A stretch of DNA of 64,000 nt. Origin: an uncultured Clostridia bacterium (lineage in GTDB: Bacteria; Bacillota; Clostridia; Peptostreptococcales; Anaerovoracaceae). Both the position numbers and the translations under genes were made by a program. The stretch is from NCBI GenBank assembly GCA_938045615.1, contig CALIBC010000180.1, positions 348,063 to 412,062 on the forward strand, read 5' to 3'. This document shows, in pieces, positions 24,604-32,944 of this stretch. The notes under the pieces were generated by a model that saw only the letters and a program-made list of their open reading frames with translations, had not been told where the DNA came from and made no database searches. The stretch's first letter is position 1; each line of letters opens with the position of its first letter.

Positions 24604-25767
24604 TCAATATTTTTTCCGCACATCATCTGCCTCTCTTTCTTGTCTCAGGAAACGAAATACTGCTTTACCTCTGTTGAATATTACACGATAGTCGCTTCCT
24701 TCCTTGAGATCATTGCTGTCACTTATGAGATTACCCTGCATATTCTCCACTATGGAATAACCTTTTTCCATGATCCTGAACGGGTGATTCTCCTCAAGCA
24801 TAAGCCTGCACTGTTCCACTCTGTTCTTGTTGTGTGTTACCTTATTGCCAAGCGCATTTTCAACCTGTGAAATATAATTTTGAGCTTTCATTGCATTGAA
24901 AGCGAATATATTCTCCGTTTGTTTTTTTATGAACATCGCAGTATTTTCAATACTTTCCGCAAGTTCGGCTGTGTCCGGCACCGCGATCTGTGCTGCGGCA
25001 GTTGGCGTTGCGGCTCTAACGTCGGCAGCCATATCGGCTATGGAAAAGTCCGTCTCATGCCCTACTGCGGAAATCACGGGAATATCTGATTCATATATCG
25101 CCCTTGCGACAATTTCTTCGTTGAATGCCCACAGATCCTCCGCCGAACCTCCGCCGCGACCGACTATAAGTATTTCCGTATCCTTGTGCTCTTCATTTAC
25201 AAATCTTATTCTGTCGGCTATTTCTTCCGCCGCGGAGGCGCCCTGCACACGACAGGAAAAGATCTTCACGCTACATACATCGTTTCTGCTTTTCAGCGTT
25301 TTTACTATATCTCTTACCGCAGCCCCAGTACTTGCGGTCACAACACCTATACTGCGCGGAAAAGACGGTAATTGTTTCTTGTGCGCCGGATCAAACAATC
25401 CCTCCTTGAGCAATCTTTCGCGCATACGTACAAAAGCCGCGGCAAGATCTCCCTCACCGACAGATCGCACTGTACGTACATACAGCGAGTAGGATCCTCC
25501 CGCTTTATAAACGCTGACCGCCCCCCTACAGACAAGTTGCATTCCGTCGGTTATTTTCGAATCGACTTGAGGCAGAATGTCCTTGTGCAGAAAACAGTTC
25601 AGCTTGGACATGCCGTCCACCAAAGAAAAGTATACATGCCCCGTGTAATGATACTTTACACCGGAAGCCTCGCCTTTTACGGACACGTTGGACATTATCG
25701 GATCGGAGACTATGATCCTTGAGAGATAATCATTCAATTGTGACACACTTATGGGTTTAGGCGCCAT
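24604..25767 (-). CDS. xseA: Exodeoxyribonuclease VII large subunit
   Basis: A 387-residue nuclease subunit that degrades single-stranded DNA from either end to oligonucleotides. Start chosen at ATG 25,767, seven bases after GGGAGG; the frame is open upstream to 25,896 within the TsaD-like gene, but that part looks like antisense-frame noise. Domains: OB fold (ISVSQLNDYLSRII ... VKGEASGVKYHYTGHVYFSL), catalytic core with GRGGGSAEDLWAFN and SAVGHETDFSIADMAADVRAATPTAAA split over about 215-265, and a shortened C-terminal coiled coil. The start overlaps the preceding gene by about 11 bases. Confidence 0.93.
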   Translation of the reverse strand: MAPKPISVSQLNDYLSRIIVSDPIMSNVSVKGEASGVKYHYTGHVYFSLVDGMSKLNCFLHKDILPQVDSKITDGMQLVCRGAVSVYKAGGSYSLYVRTVRSVGEGDLAAAFVRMRERLLKEGLFDPAHKKQLPSFPRSIGVVTASTGAAVRDIVKTLKSRNDVCSVKIFSCRVQGASAAEEIADRIRFVNEEHKDTEILIVGRGGGSAEDLWAFNEEIVARAIYESDIPVISAVGHETDFSIADMAADVRAATPTAAAQIAVPDTAELAESIENTAMFIKKQTENIFAFNAMKAQNYISQVENALGNKVTHNKNRVEQCRLMLEENHPFRIMEKGYSIVENMQGNLISDSNDLKEGSDYRVIFNRGKAVFRFLRQEREADDVRKKY

Positions 25768-26731
25768 ATCTTTGCCTCCCGAGAAGCGCTGTACCGACTG
25801 CATTGTCCGTCGACAGCTCCGGTTTTGCGAAATAAATATTGTGTTCGCTTTTAAAATGTCTTCTGAGAAATTCACTTGACGACACGCCGCCCGCATAAAG
25901 GAAATCCCCTACATTGTATTTTCTTGCGAGAAATTCCGTGATATCACTCATGGAAAGCGAAATTTCTTTGAATACAGAAAAGATCATGTCCCTGACTTGC
26001 GGAGATGAAATATCTTTATTATATCTGTCCATGAACCTAAGACAATGTGTTTCTATTCCCGAAAGGTTCACATAACCGTCCCGGCACTTTATTTTAGGTA
26101 TATTTGTGTGCTCTGCTTTTTCATCGCATGCGATTTTATCCAGCTCACAGCCGCACGGAAACCTAAGTCCTCCGGCAACACCTATCCTATCAAGAAGCTG
26201 TCCGTAGGAAATATCTCTGCTTCCTCCCACCACTTTGTAATCTATACTGTTGACTCCGCTTCTTTCCACCAACACGGCCTCGGTAGTGCCTCCCGAAAAG
26301 TGGAATGCTATGAAGCGACTGCAGTTTTTGAGTTCAGTACAGCTTTGCGCCGCAGCTATATGACCCTCCTGATGCGAGAACTCGTAAACAGGAATTTTCA
26401 TAATTCCCGCAAGTGATCTTCCAAGACTCACGCCGGCAAGAAAAACAGGCATATATGACTTTTTCACAGGTCTTGGTCTTGACGATACTGCCACCGCCTT
26501 TACACATGCGCTTTTATCCGCAGTATTCAGGATCCCGGATACTTCTTCCATAATCAATGGGAGATTGTTGATGTGTTGAAACAGCGCCTCGGACTGTCTG
26601 ATTCCTCTTTCACCTTTCTGAACTTTGATAAACATCCTGCGATCGGCAATTACATTTTCCTCAGAGTCAACGACCGCAACGGATGTCTTATAATTACTGG
26701 TGTCGATTCCCAAAAAATAATCCTTACTCAT
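25757..26731 (-). CDS. TsaD/Kae1-like paralogue of unknown function
   Basis: A 324-residue ASKHA-fold protein from ATG 26,731 (GGAG six bases upstream). It keeps the Kae1/TsaD N-terminus (FLGIDTSNYKTSVAVVD) and the metal-binding HxxxH as SHQEGHIAAA, plus a FSGGTTEAVLV phosphate loop. It is shorter and more divergent than the tRNA t6A enzyme TsaD and lies between nusB and xseA rather than with tsaB/tsaE. Clostridia often carry such a second copy annotated as O-sialoglycoprotein endopeptidase; its substrate is not known to me. It may act on tRNA or be a regulator. Confidence 0.75.
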   Translation of the reverse strand: MSKDYFLGIDTSNYKTSVAVVDSEENVIADRRMFIKVQKGERGIRQSEALFQHINNLPLIMEEVSGILNTADKSACVKAVAVSSRPRPVKKSYMPVFLAGVSLGRSLAGIMKIPVYEFSHQEGHIAAAQSCTELKNCSRFIAFHFSGGTTEAVLVERSGVNSIDYKVVGGSRDISYGQLLDRIGVAGGLRFPCGCELDKIACDEKAEHTNIPKIKCRDGYVNLSGIETHCLRFMDRYNKDISSPQVRDMIFSVFKEISLSMSDITEFLARKYNVGDFLYAGGVSSSEFLRRHFKSEHNIYFAKPELSTDNAVGTALLGRQRYGA

Positions 26732-26755
26732 CACTTTCTCCATACGATCGAAAAT

Positions 26756-26770
26756 AAGGCTTTTCGCCTT
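26756..26770 (-). terminator. Small hairpin between nusB and TsaD-like gene
   Basis: AAGGC and GCCTT flank a five-base loop; on the minus strand the stem is followed by ATTTTCG. This is a short, probably leaky terminator or processing site after nusB. Confidence 0.35.
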
Positions 26771-26780
26771 TCGCGGTCAT

Positions 26781-27203
26781 CTATTTTTTAGCATTTCCGA
26801 AAGTTTTAGATGCATCGCCGCTTATACTTCCCAATACCGCATTTACAAACTTGGGAGATTGCTGCGTGCCGTACTTCTTGGCAAGTTCCACCGCCTCGTT
26901 TATTGAAACCGCTGCAGGCACATCTTCGGAATACAGGATTTCGCCGACAGAAAGCCTCAATATCGAGATGTCTGTCTTGGGCATTCTTTCTATTCTCCAA
27001 CCAGTACTGAACTTGCTTATCAAGTTGTCTATTTCATCTCTGTTGCCACAGATTTCTCCAAGCAACAAGTTGCAGTAATTTTTCTGTCCTCCCATGAATT
27101 TTCCCGAAAGGTACTTTTGTGCATTTTCCGGCGAAAAATCCTCGGTTGCATCCATTTGAAAGAGAACTTTCATGAGAAACTCTCTCGCTTCTTTCCTGTT
27201 CAT
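26781..27203 (-). CDS. nusB: Transcription antitermination factor NusB
   Basis: A 140-residue all-helical protein. It binds boxA RNA with NusE (S10) and supports antitermination of rRNA operons. The ends match the family: MNRKEAREFLMKVLFQMD at the start and DVPAAVSINEAVELAKKYGT ... FVNAVLGSI near the C-terminus. GGAGGAAAGAAAT precedes the ATG, which overlaps the stop of the Asp23 gene (ATGA). The Asp23-nusB-xseAB order is typical in Firmicutes. Confidence 0.96.
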   Translation of the reverse strand: MNRKEAREFLMKVLFQMDATEDFSPENAQKYLSGKFMGGQKNYCNLLLGEICGNRDEIDNLISKFSTGWRIERMPKTDISILRLSVGEILYSEDVPAAVSINEAVELAKKYGTQQSPKFVNAVLGSISGDASKTFGNAKK

Positions 27204-27559
27204 ATATTTCTTTCCTCCACCGTATCGGCAGGCATCTCCACACCTCGGACATGAATATTTATTTCTTTTATTTCGACATCGGAAAGTGATTCCATTTTAT
27301 TCTTCACCTGCTTTTGTATGTCCCATGCCAACTGAGGTATCTTGCTATGATAAAACACATTGATGTAAAGTTCAATTGTCAATTTCCCCGCATCCTCTGA
27401 TATTTTGACGCCTTTCACGGGAGATTTGAAACCGGGAATCGCATCCGTAAAACTTCCGCTCATGCTACTGACACCCTCGACCTGCTTGACGACAGCGGCA
27501 ACATGTCTCATGAAATCTTCGGCATCTATATTTTCCGTCGATGTTCTGTCCGTTTTCAT
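27200..27559 (-). CDS. Asp23/Gls24 family protein (YqhY-like)
   Basis: A 119-residue cytoplasmic protein with the DUF322 pattern: an N-terminal helix, then VEGVSSMSGSF, VKGVKISEDAGKLTIELYINV and a C-terminal helix plus VKEINIHVRGV-type strand. Members associate with the membrane or envelope stress; YqhY is next to accBC and nusB in Bacillus and is linked to fatty-acid synthesis control. Start and stop overlap both neighbours by four bases (ATGA), so its level is tied to theirs. Confidence 0.88.
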   Translation of the reverse strand: MKTDRTSTENIDAEDFMRHVAAVVKQVEGVSSMSGSFTDAIPGFKSPVKGVKISEDAGKLTIELYINVFYHSKIPQLAWDIQKQVKNKMESLSDVEIKEINIHVRGVEMPADTVEERNI

Positions 27560-28890
27560 GTGTTGTCTCCCTTTTCACGCGCGTTTTTTTTACCCTCTTG
27601 ATCATCTTCCTTTGACTCGCTCGAAGGAATTATCTGAAGCCGCACTTTTTCTATCCTGCGTTCCTTGACCGACAAAATTGTGAATATCATGTTGTCGACT
27701 TCAACAATTTTATTGATATAGCCGTCTTTGGGAATTTCTCCCAGAATGTCTATCAGGTATCCTCCTATGGTTTCGCTCGTTTCCGATGAAATTGAAATAT
27801 GCAGCTCATCGTCTATGTCGTCCAGATCTGCGTTACCGTCTATCAGATAGCTGTTTTCACCCGATTTTTCTATTGAGACTTCCTCCTCATCATATTCATC
27901 ATCTATCTCGCCAACGATCTCCTCGATAATGTCCTCCATCGTGACTATTCCGCTGAATCCACCGTATTCATCGATCAGTATCGCGATATGTTGGCGCTCC
28001 TTTTGTAGTTCAAAGAAAAGCGTGTCGATTTTTTTGGTTTCCGGCACGAAATACGGTTCCCTCAAAATGCTCTCTATATCCACCTTGTCGAATCCCTCTT
28101 CCCGCGCCTTTATCAAGTAATCCTTTATGTGCAGTATACCTATTATATCGTCCGACCCGCTGCGGCAGACAGGCATTCTGGTGTAGCGCAGTTTCATCAA
28201 CTGATCAACGTATTCCTCGGGAGAATCCGATATATCTATCATGAATACGTCCGTTCTCGGCGTCATTATCTCATATGCAAGCTCATCGTCAAATCGGAAT
28301 ATGCTTCCGATCATCTTTTTGCCCTCTTCTCTCAAAGAACCGCTGCGCTGCCCAAGCTCAAGTATTGACATAATTTCTTCTTCGGAATATTCCTTTTCGT
28401 CTATATCGGTTTTCTGTCCGAATAATCTCAGCAAAAGGTTTCCGATCTTCAAAATCAGCCAAATGGCGGGAAAGGTAAGGGTGCTGAGTACATTTTGAAG
28501 CCCGCACAGAGCTCGGGCAAGTTCCTCGCAGTTCTGCTTTGCAAGCCTTCTGGGGAAAACTTCACCCAACGCCATCATCGCGACAAAGTATACCGTGACA
28601 CAAATCTGTGGTTTTATATCCGCCATAAGCAGCGCCATTAATCCCGCCGCCATGAATATATAGTTCAACAGCTTGTTGGTATACCTGTAGGTATACGGCT
28701 GCTCGAGAAATTTAAGGATTCTCTTTGCTTTTACATCCGTCTCATCATCCTCAAGTCTCTGCGTCATCCTGCTGCGGCTGACCGTCTCTATCGCACTGCC
28801 GCTGAGCGTAAGGATTCCGTTTAGAATTATTGCCGCTGCCGCTATAAGAATACAGTTTACAGTCGACAGGCTACAGTGATCCGACAACAT
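27556..28890 (-). CDS. CNNM/CorC-type membrane protein with CBS pair
   Basis: A 444-residue protein of the HlyC/CorC family. The N-terminal ~140 residues hold three to four hydrophobic segments (DUF21/CNNM domain, with ALGEVFPRRLAKQN where most have GE..PK..A), then two CBS motifs (about 215-330: MTPRTDVFMIDI ... YTRMPVCR ... VTMEDIIEEIVGEI) and a C-terminal CorC_HlyC domain (about 350-430). Related proteins export Mg2+ or Co2+; the older name hemolysin is misleading. The last 20 residues are highly charged. No strong RBS is visible; the gene follows the U32 gene by four bases. Confidence 0.9.
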   Translation of the reverse strand: MLSDHCSLSTVNCILIAAAAIILNGILTLSGSAIETVSRSRMTQRLEDDETDVKAKRILKFLEQPYTYRYTNKLLNYIFMAAGLMALLMADIKPQICVTVYFVAMMALGEVFPRRLAKQNCEELARALCGLQNVLSTLTFPAIWLILKIGNLLLRLFGQKTDIDEKEYSEEEIMSILELGQRSGSLREEGKKMIGSIFRFDDELAYEIMTPRTDVFMIDISDSPEEYVDQLMKLRYTRMPVCRSGSDDIIGILHIKDYLIKAREEGFDKVDIESILREPYFVPETKKIDTLFFELQKERQHIAILIDEYGGFSGIVTMEDIIEEIVGEIDDEYDEEEVSIEKSGENSYLIDGNADLDDIDDELHISISSETSETIGGYLIDILGEIPKDGYINKIVEVDNMIFTILSVKERRIEKVRLQIIPSSESKEDDQEGKKNAREKGDNT

Positions 28891-28894
28891 TGAT

Positions 28895-30127
28895 TCACTC
28901 CTTTATCTTCTTTCTGATGATATAATTTTCTTCCACCGGTGTTTCCATTTTTATGCGAAGAAGCTGTTTTGGATGAGGTGCCGACATCAGGCGTTCTCCC
29001 GTATCGGCATCGTACATTTCGGATATAATTTGTTTGCTGAATCCCGTCTTGGGTCCGAATACCTCAACTTCATCCCCCTGCACCATCTTATTTCTCTGTT
29101 GCACGAGGGCAAATCCCGTTTTGGTATCATAGCTTTTCACAATTCCCGTGAACGAATACTCTTTGATATATGCGCTTGTCAGGTAGTTCTGATCCTCCTC
29201 CGTCGCCTTGCCGAAGTAAAATCCCGTCGTAAACTCTCTGTGGCTTGCTTTCTCAAGTTCCTCAAACCATTTGCGGTTAAAAGTATAGTGTTCCGGGTCT
29301 TCATAATACGCATCTATCGCCTGCCTGTACGCATGTATGACGGTAGCAACGTAATACAAACTTTTCATCCTGCCTTCTATTTTAAGGCTTGCAACGCCGC
29401 TTTTTATCAGCTCGGGTATATGGTGTATCATACACAGATCTTTCGAATTGAATATATAAGTCCCCCTCGTATCTTCTTCCATGCGGTAATACTGTCCGGG
29501 GCGTTTTTCCTCCATAACGGCGTATTGATATCTGCACGGGTGGGCGCACATTCCTCTGTTGGCGTCACGCCCCGTCATCACGTTGCTCAAAAGACATCTG
29601 CCGGAGTAGGATATGCACATCGCACCGTGCACAAAGGCTTCCAACGTCATATCATGCGGAATTTTTTTCGACAGTTCAGCTATCTCATAAATGGACAATT
29701 CGCGCGCCGTCACAAGTCTTCTGACCCCTATATCATACCAGAAGCGTGCGCACATGTAGTTGGTCATATTCGCCTGGGTCGACAGATGCAGTTCAGCGTT
29801 AGGCATGTTTCTTTTGACTACGGAAAGCACTCCCGGATCCGATATCAAAAATGCATCGACAGGTATCTCTTTAATTTCATTAAGATAGGCTTCCAGCGGT
29901 TCAATATCTTCATTGTGCGCATAGATGTTTAAGGTCATATAACATCTACATCCCCGTTTGTGAGCAAATGCGACTCCTTCAGCCATTTCATCCACGCTAA
30001 AATTGCCGGCTCCCGCCCTCAGTGAGAAAGCTTCTCCTCCAAAATAAACGGCATCGGCTCCGTAAATAACGGCTATTTTAAGTTTTTCAAGATCTCCCGC
30101 AGGAGCGAGCAACTCAATTCGGTTCAT
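28895..30127 (-). CDS. trhP: U32-family protein, tRNA uridine 5-hydroxylation (TrhP-like)
   Basis: A 410-residue U32 protein once annotated as collagenase. Seen: ELLAPAGDLEKLKIAVIYGADAVYFGG at the N-terminus and the signature SGRCLLSNVMTGRDANRGMC followed by AHPCRYQY, whose cysteines bind an iron-sulfur cluster in this family. TrhP uses prephenate to hydroxylate U34 of some tRNAs. The TrmR methyltransferase gene directly precedes it in transcription, as in Bacillus (yrrM-yrrN-yrrO), which supports this function over protease activity. Only one U32 gene is present, where Bacillus has two. Confidence 0.88.
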   Translation of the reverse strand: MNRIELLAPAGDLEKLKIAVIYGADAVYFGGEAFSLRAGAGNFSVDEMAEGVAFAHKRGCRCYMTLNIYAHNEDIEPLEAYLNEIKEIPVDAFLISDPGVLSVVKRNMPNAELHLSTQANMTNYMCARFWYDIGVRRLVTARELSIYEIAELSKKIPHDMTLEAFVHGAMCISYSGRCLLSNVMTGRDANRGMCAHPCRYQYAVMEEKRPGQYYRMEEDTRGTYIFNSKDLCMIHHIPELIKSGVASLKIEGRMKSLYYVATVIHAYRQAIDAYYEDPEHYTFNRKWFEELEKASHREFTTGFYFGKATEEDQNYLTSAYIKEYSFTGIVKSYDTKTGFALVQQRNKMVQGDEVEVFGPKTGFSKQIISEMYDADTGERLMSAPHPKQLLRIKMETPVEENYIIRKKIKE

Positions 30128-30204
30128 ATTTCTGTATACCTATAGTCATATTGATACAATATCCACGGATTCCCTTTTTTATGAACTTGGTGCGGCAAAT
30201 CCGG

Positions 30205-30864
30205 TCAATCCAATATGGAAACCGCAATTCCGTCGCCAACCGAAAACAACGATGTCTCCATGCATTTGTTGCCGGTAATAAAATCAATGTACTCTTTCAT
30301 CTTTTTCCTGTGAGTTTTGTGTTTTTTCTTTGGATCAAGTTCCTCCACTACGGTGAGTCCATGAATAAGTATATTGTCCGTTACTATGACAGCTCCCGGA
30401 TCGCATACCGGAATGCAACTCTCCATGAATCTCCTGTAGCTGTTTTTTGCAGCATCTATAAAAACAAAATCAAAGCCAACGATGCCTTGATCTTCCAATT
30501 TTTCAATCTGCTCCTGCCCATCGCCGAAGCAGGCGAAGACCTTGCCGTCTACACCTGCTCTCTTAAAATTCCCAATAGCTGCGGTATATGCAAATTCGTC
30601 ATTTTCAATTGTATATACTTCCGAAGATGGAAGCGATTTTGCAAAAAAGGTCGCAGAGTAGCCTATTGCTGTGCCTATCTCCAGTATTTTTCGGGGTTTC
30701 TTCAATTTCAACAATGTCGAAAGAAATTCTTCCGTTTCTTTTAAAATTATCGGGACTCCGTCTCTTTCCCCCAAGATGCGAAACTCTTCCATGAAACCGT
30801 CTATGGGTTCATAACTCTCGTTCAAAAAGTCCCTTATTCGGGGCTCGACAATATAAAAGGACAT
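30205..30864 (-). CDS. trmR: tRNA 5-hydroxyuridine methyltransferase (O-methyltransferase)
   Basis: A 219-residue class I SAM-dependent O-methyltransferase of the YrrM group. Motif I is ILEIGTAIGYSATFFA (about 80-95), with FDFVFIDAAKN downstream carrying the metal-binding Asp and GAVIVTDNIL. TrmR converts ho5U34 to mo5U34, completing the modification begun by the TrhP-like protein encoded next. The ATG overlaps the mltG stop (TGATG). A catechol-O-methyltransferase-type assignment is the generic alternative. Confidence 0.87.
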   Translation of the reverse strand: MSFYIVEPRIRDFLNESYEPIDGFMEEFRILGERDGVPIILKETEEFLSTLLKLKKPRKILEIGTAIGYSATFFAKSLPSSEVYTIENDEFAYTAAIGNFKRAGVDGKVFACFGDGQEQIEKLEDQGIVGFDFVFIDAAKNSYRRFMESCIPVCDPGAVIVTDNILIHGLTVVEELDPKKKHKTHRKKMKEYIDFITGNKCMETSLFSVGDGIAVSILD

Positions 30865-31958
30865 CAGTTGCTCTTTCCTTCTTTCTCGTTTCGCGCCTTG
30901 TAATAGGCATCCTTATCCTTGAGGAATTGACTGTATTTTTCCGAGAAAGTCATGGAGTCATCCAGTCTGTCACTTAAAATGAAATACATGTACTTGGTGT
31001 TTGCCGGATTCAGAGCGGCCTTTATGGAGGCTTTTCCCGGGGAACATATAGGCCCTGGAGGCAGTCCTGCATTGGTGTATGTATTGTATTCGGATTTCAC
31101 TTTGGTATCGTCAATTGACAGATCCTTCTTCCTGTTGTTGTCAAGTCCAAGCACATATTGAACGGTCGAATCCATCTGCAGAGGCATCTTGGCTTTCAGC
31201 CTGTTGTAGATGACGCTTGCGACCTTGTCCCTGTCGGCATCGATGGCAGCTTCTTTTTCTATGATCGAGGCGACTATGACAATTTGATTTTCCGTAAACT
31301 TCATTTCCTTTGCTTTTTCTCTGTCGGAAGTAGTGAAATTTTTGCCGTATTCCGCAAGCATGGAGCTTATGATGAAGTTATTGTCGGAAGTTGCCGGTAT
31401 GGTGTAAGTACTTGGGAATAAGTACCCCTCAAGTTTATGAGTTCCTTTCTGCGCACCCTTCAAGAATGTGAATTCCGATGCGAATCCCGCATTCTCAAGC
31501 GTGTTTACAAACTCATCCTTCTTTACCAAACCGATTTTGGCAAGTTTGTTTGCAATGTCATATTCCGTGTATCCCTCGGGGATGGTAAACGTTATATCGT
31601 TGGTTTTCCCCGTCCTAAGAGCTTTTGCAATCGTGTCGGTTGTCATGGATGGGGAGAAGGCATATGAACCGGCCTGGTATAGCCCATCATACCTGTTGAG
31701 CGTCGTGTAAAGCTTAAAATCCCGAGCCGAATTTATGATACCTTTGGTCTGTAGCAGTTTGCCTATGCTCGCTGTGGTGGAGCCTTTCTTGACGGTCACC
31801 ATAATTTCATTCTTGCTCGACTTGTCCTTTGCGCTACCGCCAAGGCTTTTCCCGTAGATATAAAGTCCAAGAACCAATACCACTATAAGCGCAACGATGA
31901 TTGCCAGGATCCTGAACACCGCTCCGCTTTTTGTTCGCGTCTTTTTTTCCTTGCTCAT
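30864..31958 (-). CDS. mltG: Endolytic transglycosylase MltG (YceG-like)
   Basis: A 364-residue protein with a basic cytoplasmic tail, a single membrane anchor (about residues 15-34, IVALIVVLVLGLYIYG) and an extracytoplasmic domain. The YceG domain shows FTIPEGYTEYDIA, LEGYLFPSTYTIP, the catalytic Glu in VASIIEKEAA, and MDSTVQYVLG ... YNTYTNAGLPPGPICSPG. It cuts nascent glycan strands and sets their length. GGAGGG is four bases from the ATG. The mltG-trmR-trhP order is the same as in Bacillus. Confidence 0.95.
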   Translation of the reverse strand: MSKEKKTRTKSGAVFRILAIIVALIVVLVLGLYIYGKSLGGSAKDKSSKNEIMVTVKKGSTTASIGKLLQTKGIINSARDFKLYTTLNRYDGLYQAGSYAFSPSMTTDTIAKALRTGKTNDITFTIPEGYTEYDIANKLAKIGLVKKDEFVNTLENAGFASEFTFLKGAQKGTHKLEGYLFPSTYTIPATSDNNFIISSMLAEYGKNFTTSDREKAKEMKFTENQIVIVASIIEKEAAIDADRDKVASVIYNRLKAKMPLQMDSTVQYVLGLDNNRKKDLSIDDTKVKSEYNTYTNAGLPPGPICSPGKASIKAALNPANTKYMYFILSDRLDDSMTFSEKYSQFLKDKDAYYKARNEKEGKSN

Positions 31959-31970
31959 TCAACCCTCCGG

Positions 31971-32531
31971 TTACTTCGATCTGCCTAAATATTCTCCGGT
32001 TCTTGTGTCTATCTGTATTTTTTCTCCTGCCTCAATGAATACAGGAACCTGAATCACGGCGCCCGTTTCTACCGTTGCGGATTTGGTGACGTTTGTTGCG
32101 GTGTCACCTCTTACGCCCGGTTCCGTTTCCGTCACCTCAAGATCCACAAAATTTGGCGGTTCTACCTGAAACGGCGCTCCCTTGTAGAATTTTATCGTGG
32201 CATCATCGTTCTCCCTGAGATACTTTATTGCCTCTTCAACATCGTCTTTGCTTATCGGAACCTGCTCAAAGGTTTCTCCGTCCATAAAATAATACAGTTC
32301 GCCGTCGTTGTACAGATACTGCATCACCTTTGTTTCAATGTGCGCTTTAGGGAATTTGTCACTCGGATTGAACGCATCCTCGCGAATTGCTCCGGTCAAA
32401 ATATTCTTGTACTTGGTACGCACAAATGCCGCACCCTTTCCGGGTTTTACATGTTGAAAGTCCAAAACAACATGTGGCTCACCGTTAATCTCAAAAGTGA
32501 TACCTTTTCTGAAATCTCCTGCTGTTATCAT
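31971..32531 (-). CDS. efp: Translation elongation factor P
   Basis: A 186-residue EF-P with three beta-barrel domains. It relieves ribosome stalling at proline runs. The loop that is modified in many bacteria reads KPGKGAAFVRTK (about 28-39), with Lys at the tip where Bacillus and E. coli also have Lys; EFNPSDK-type region here is AFNPSDKF. The ending EKIQIDTRTGEYLGR is standard. The RBS is weak (AGAAGC). No epmA/epmB genes are in the window. Confidence 0.96.
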   Translation of the reverse strand: MITAGDFRKGITFEINGEPHVVLDFQHVKPGKGAAFVRTKYKNILTGAIREDAFNPSDKFPKAHIETKVMQYLYNDGELYYFMDGETFEQVPISKDDVEEAIKYLRENDDATIKFYKGAPFQVEPPNFVDLEVTETEPGVRGDTATNVTKSATVETGAVIQVPVFIEAGEKIQIDTRTGEYLGRSK

Positions 32532-32588
32532 CGGTCTGCTTCTCGCTTTCTAAATTTAAAAATCAAACAATGCGTTATTATAGCAAAT

Positions 32589-32927
32589 TTATGTCGGATT
32601 GCCAATACCCATGGCTTCTCCGAGTATCTTGTAGACGTCGTTCATCATTATCGAAAATCTCATCTGTGCCTGCAAATACCCGGCTGCCGACGGATCCTTC
32701 ATGACTATTCCATAAAGATCCTGTATGGTTTTCTGCGCATCCTCTGTGATTTCACCTCCGGTCATTTGCTTGGCCTGCAGTTCCATCTGCTTGGCCTCAA
32801 AGTCGTTTATCATATTTGAAAGTTCCGGGTTGGCATCAATTTTTTCTTTCCACGAGATGTAATCTTTGTATTCCTGTGATTCCTTTATTGCGCCCGAAAG
32901 ATTGTGCGCCGCATCGTATACATTCAT
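32589..32927 (-). CDS. YlbF/YmcA-family protein
   Basis: About 112 residues, helical, from ATG 32,927; the open frame reaches 32,966 inside the RNase J gene but MNVYDAAHNLSGAIKES is the family start and AAGGAAA lies just upstream. The fold is a small antiparallel coiled coil. YlbF-family proteins in Bacillus form a complex that guides RNase Y in mRNA maturation. Its place immediately after an RNase J gene fits an RNA-processing role, but which paralogue it is cannot be told. Confidence 0.85.
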   Translation of the reverse strand: MNVYDAAHNLSGAIKESQEYKDYISWKEKIDANPELSNMINDFEAKQMELQAKQMTGGEITEDAQKTIQDLYGIVMKDPSAAGYLQAQMRFSIMMNDVYKILGEAMGIGNPT

Positions 32928-32944
32928 TTTTTGTTTCCTTTCCG

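Noticed and set aside
27556..28890. Hemolysin
   Set aside because: The CBS pair and CorC_HlyC domains indicate a CNNM-type transport protein; the hemolysin label is historical.
28895..30127. Collagenase/peptidase
   Set aside because: U32 proteins next to trmR act in tRNA hydroxylation, and no protease motif is seen.
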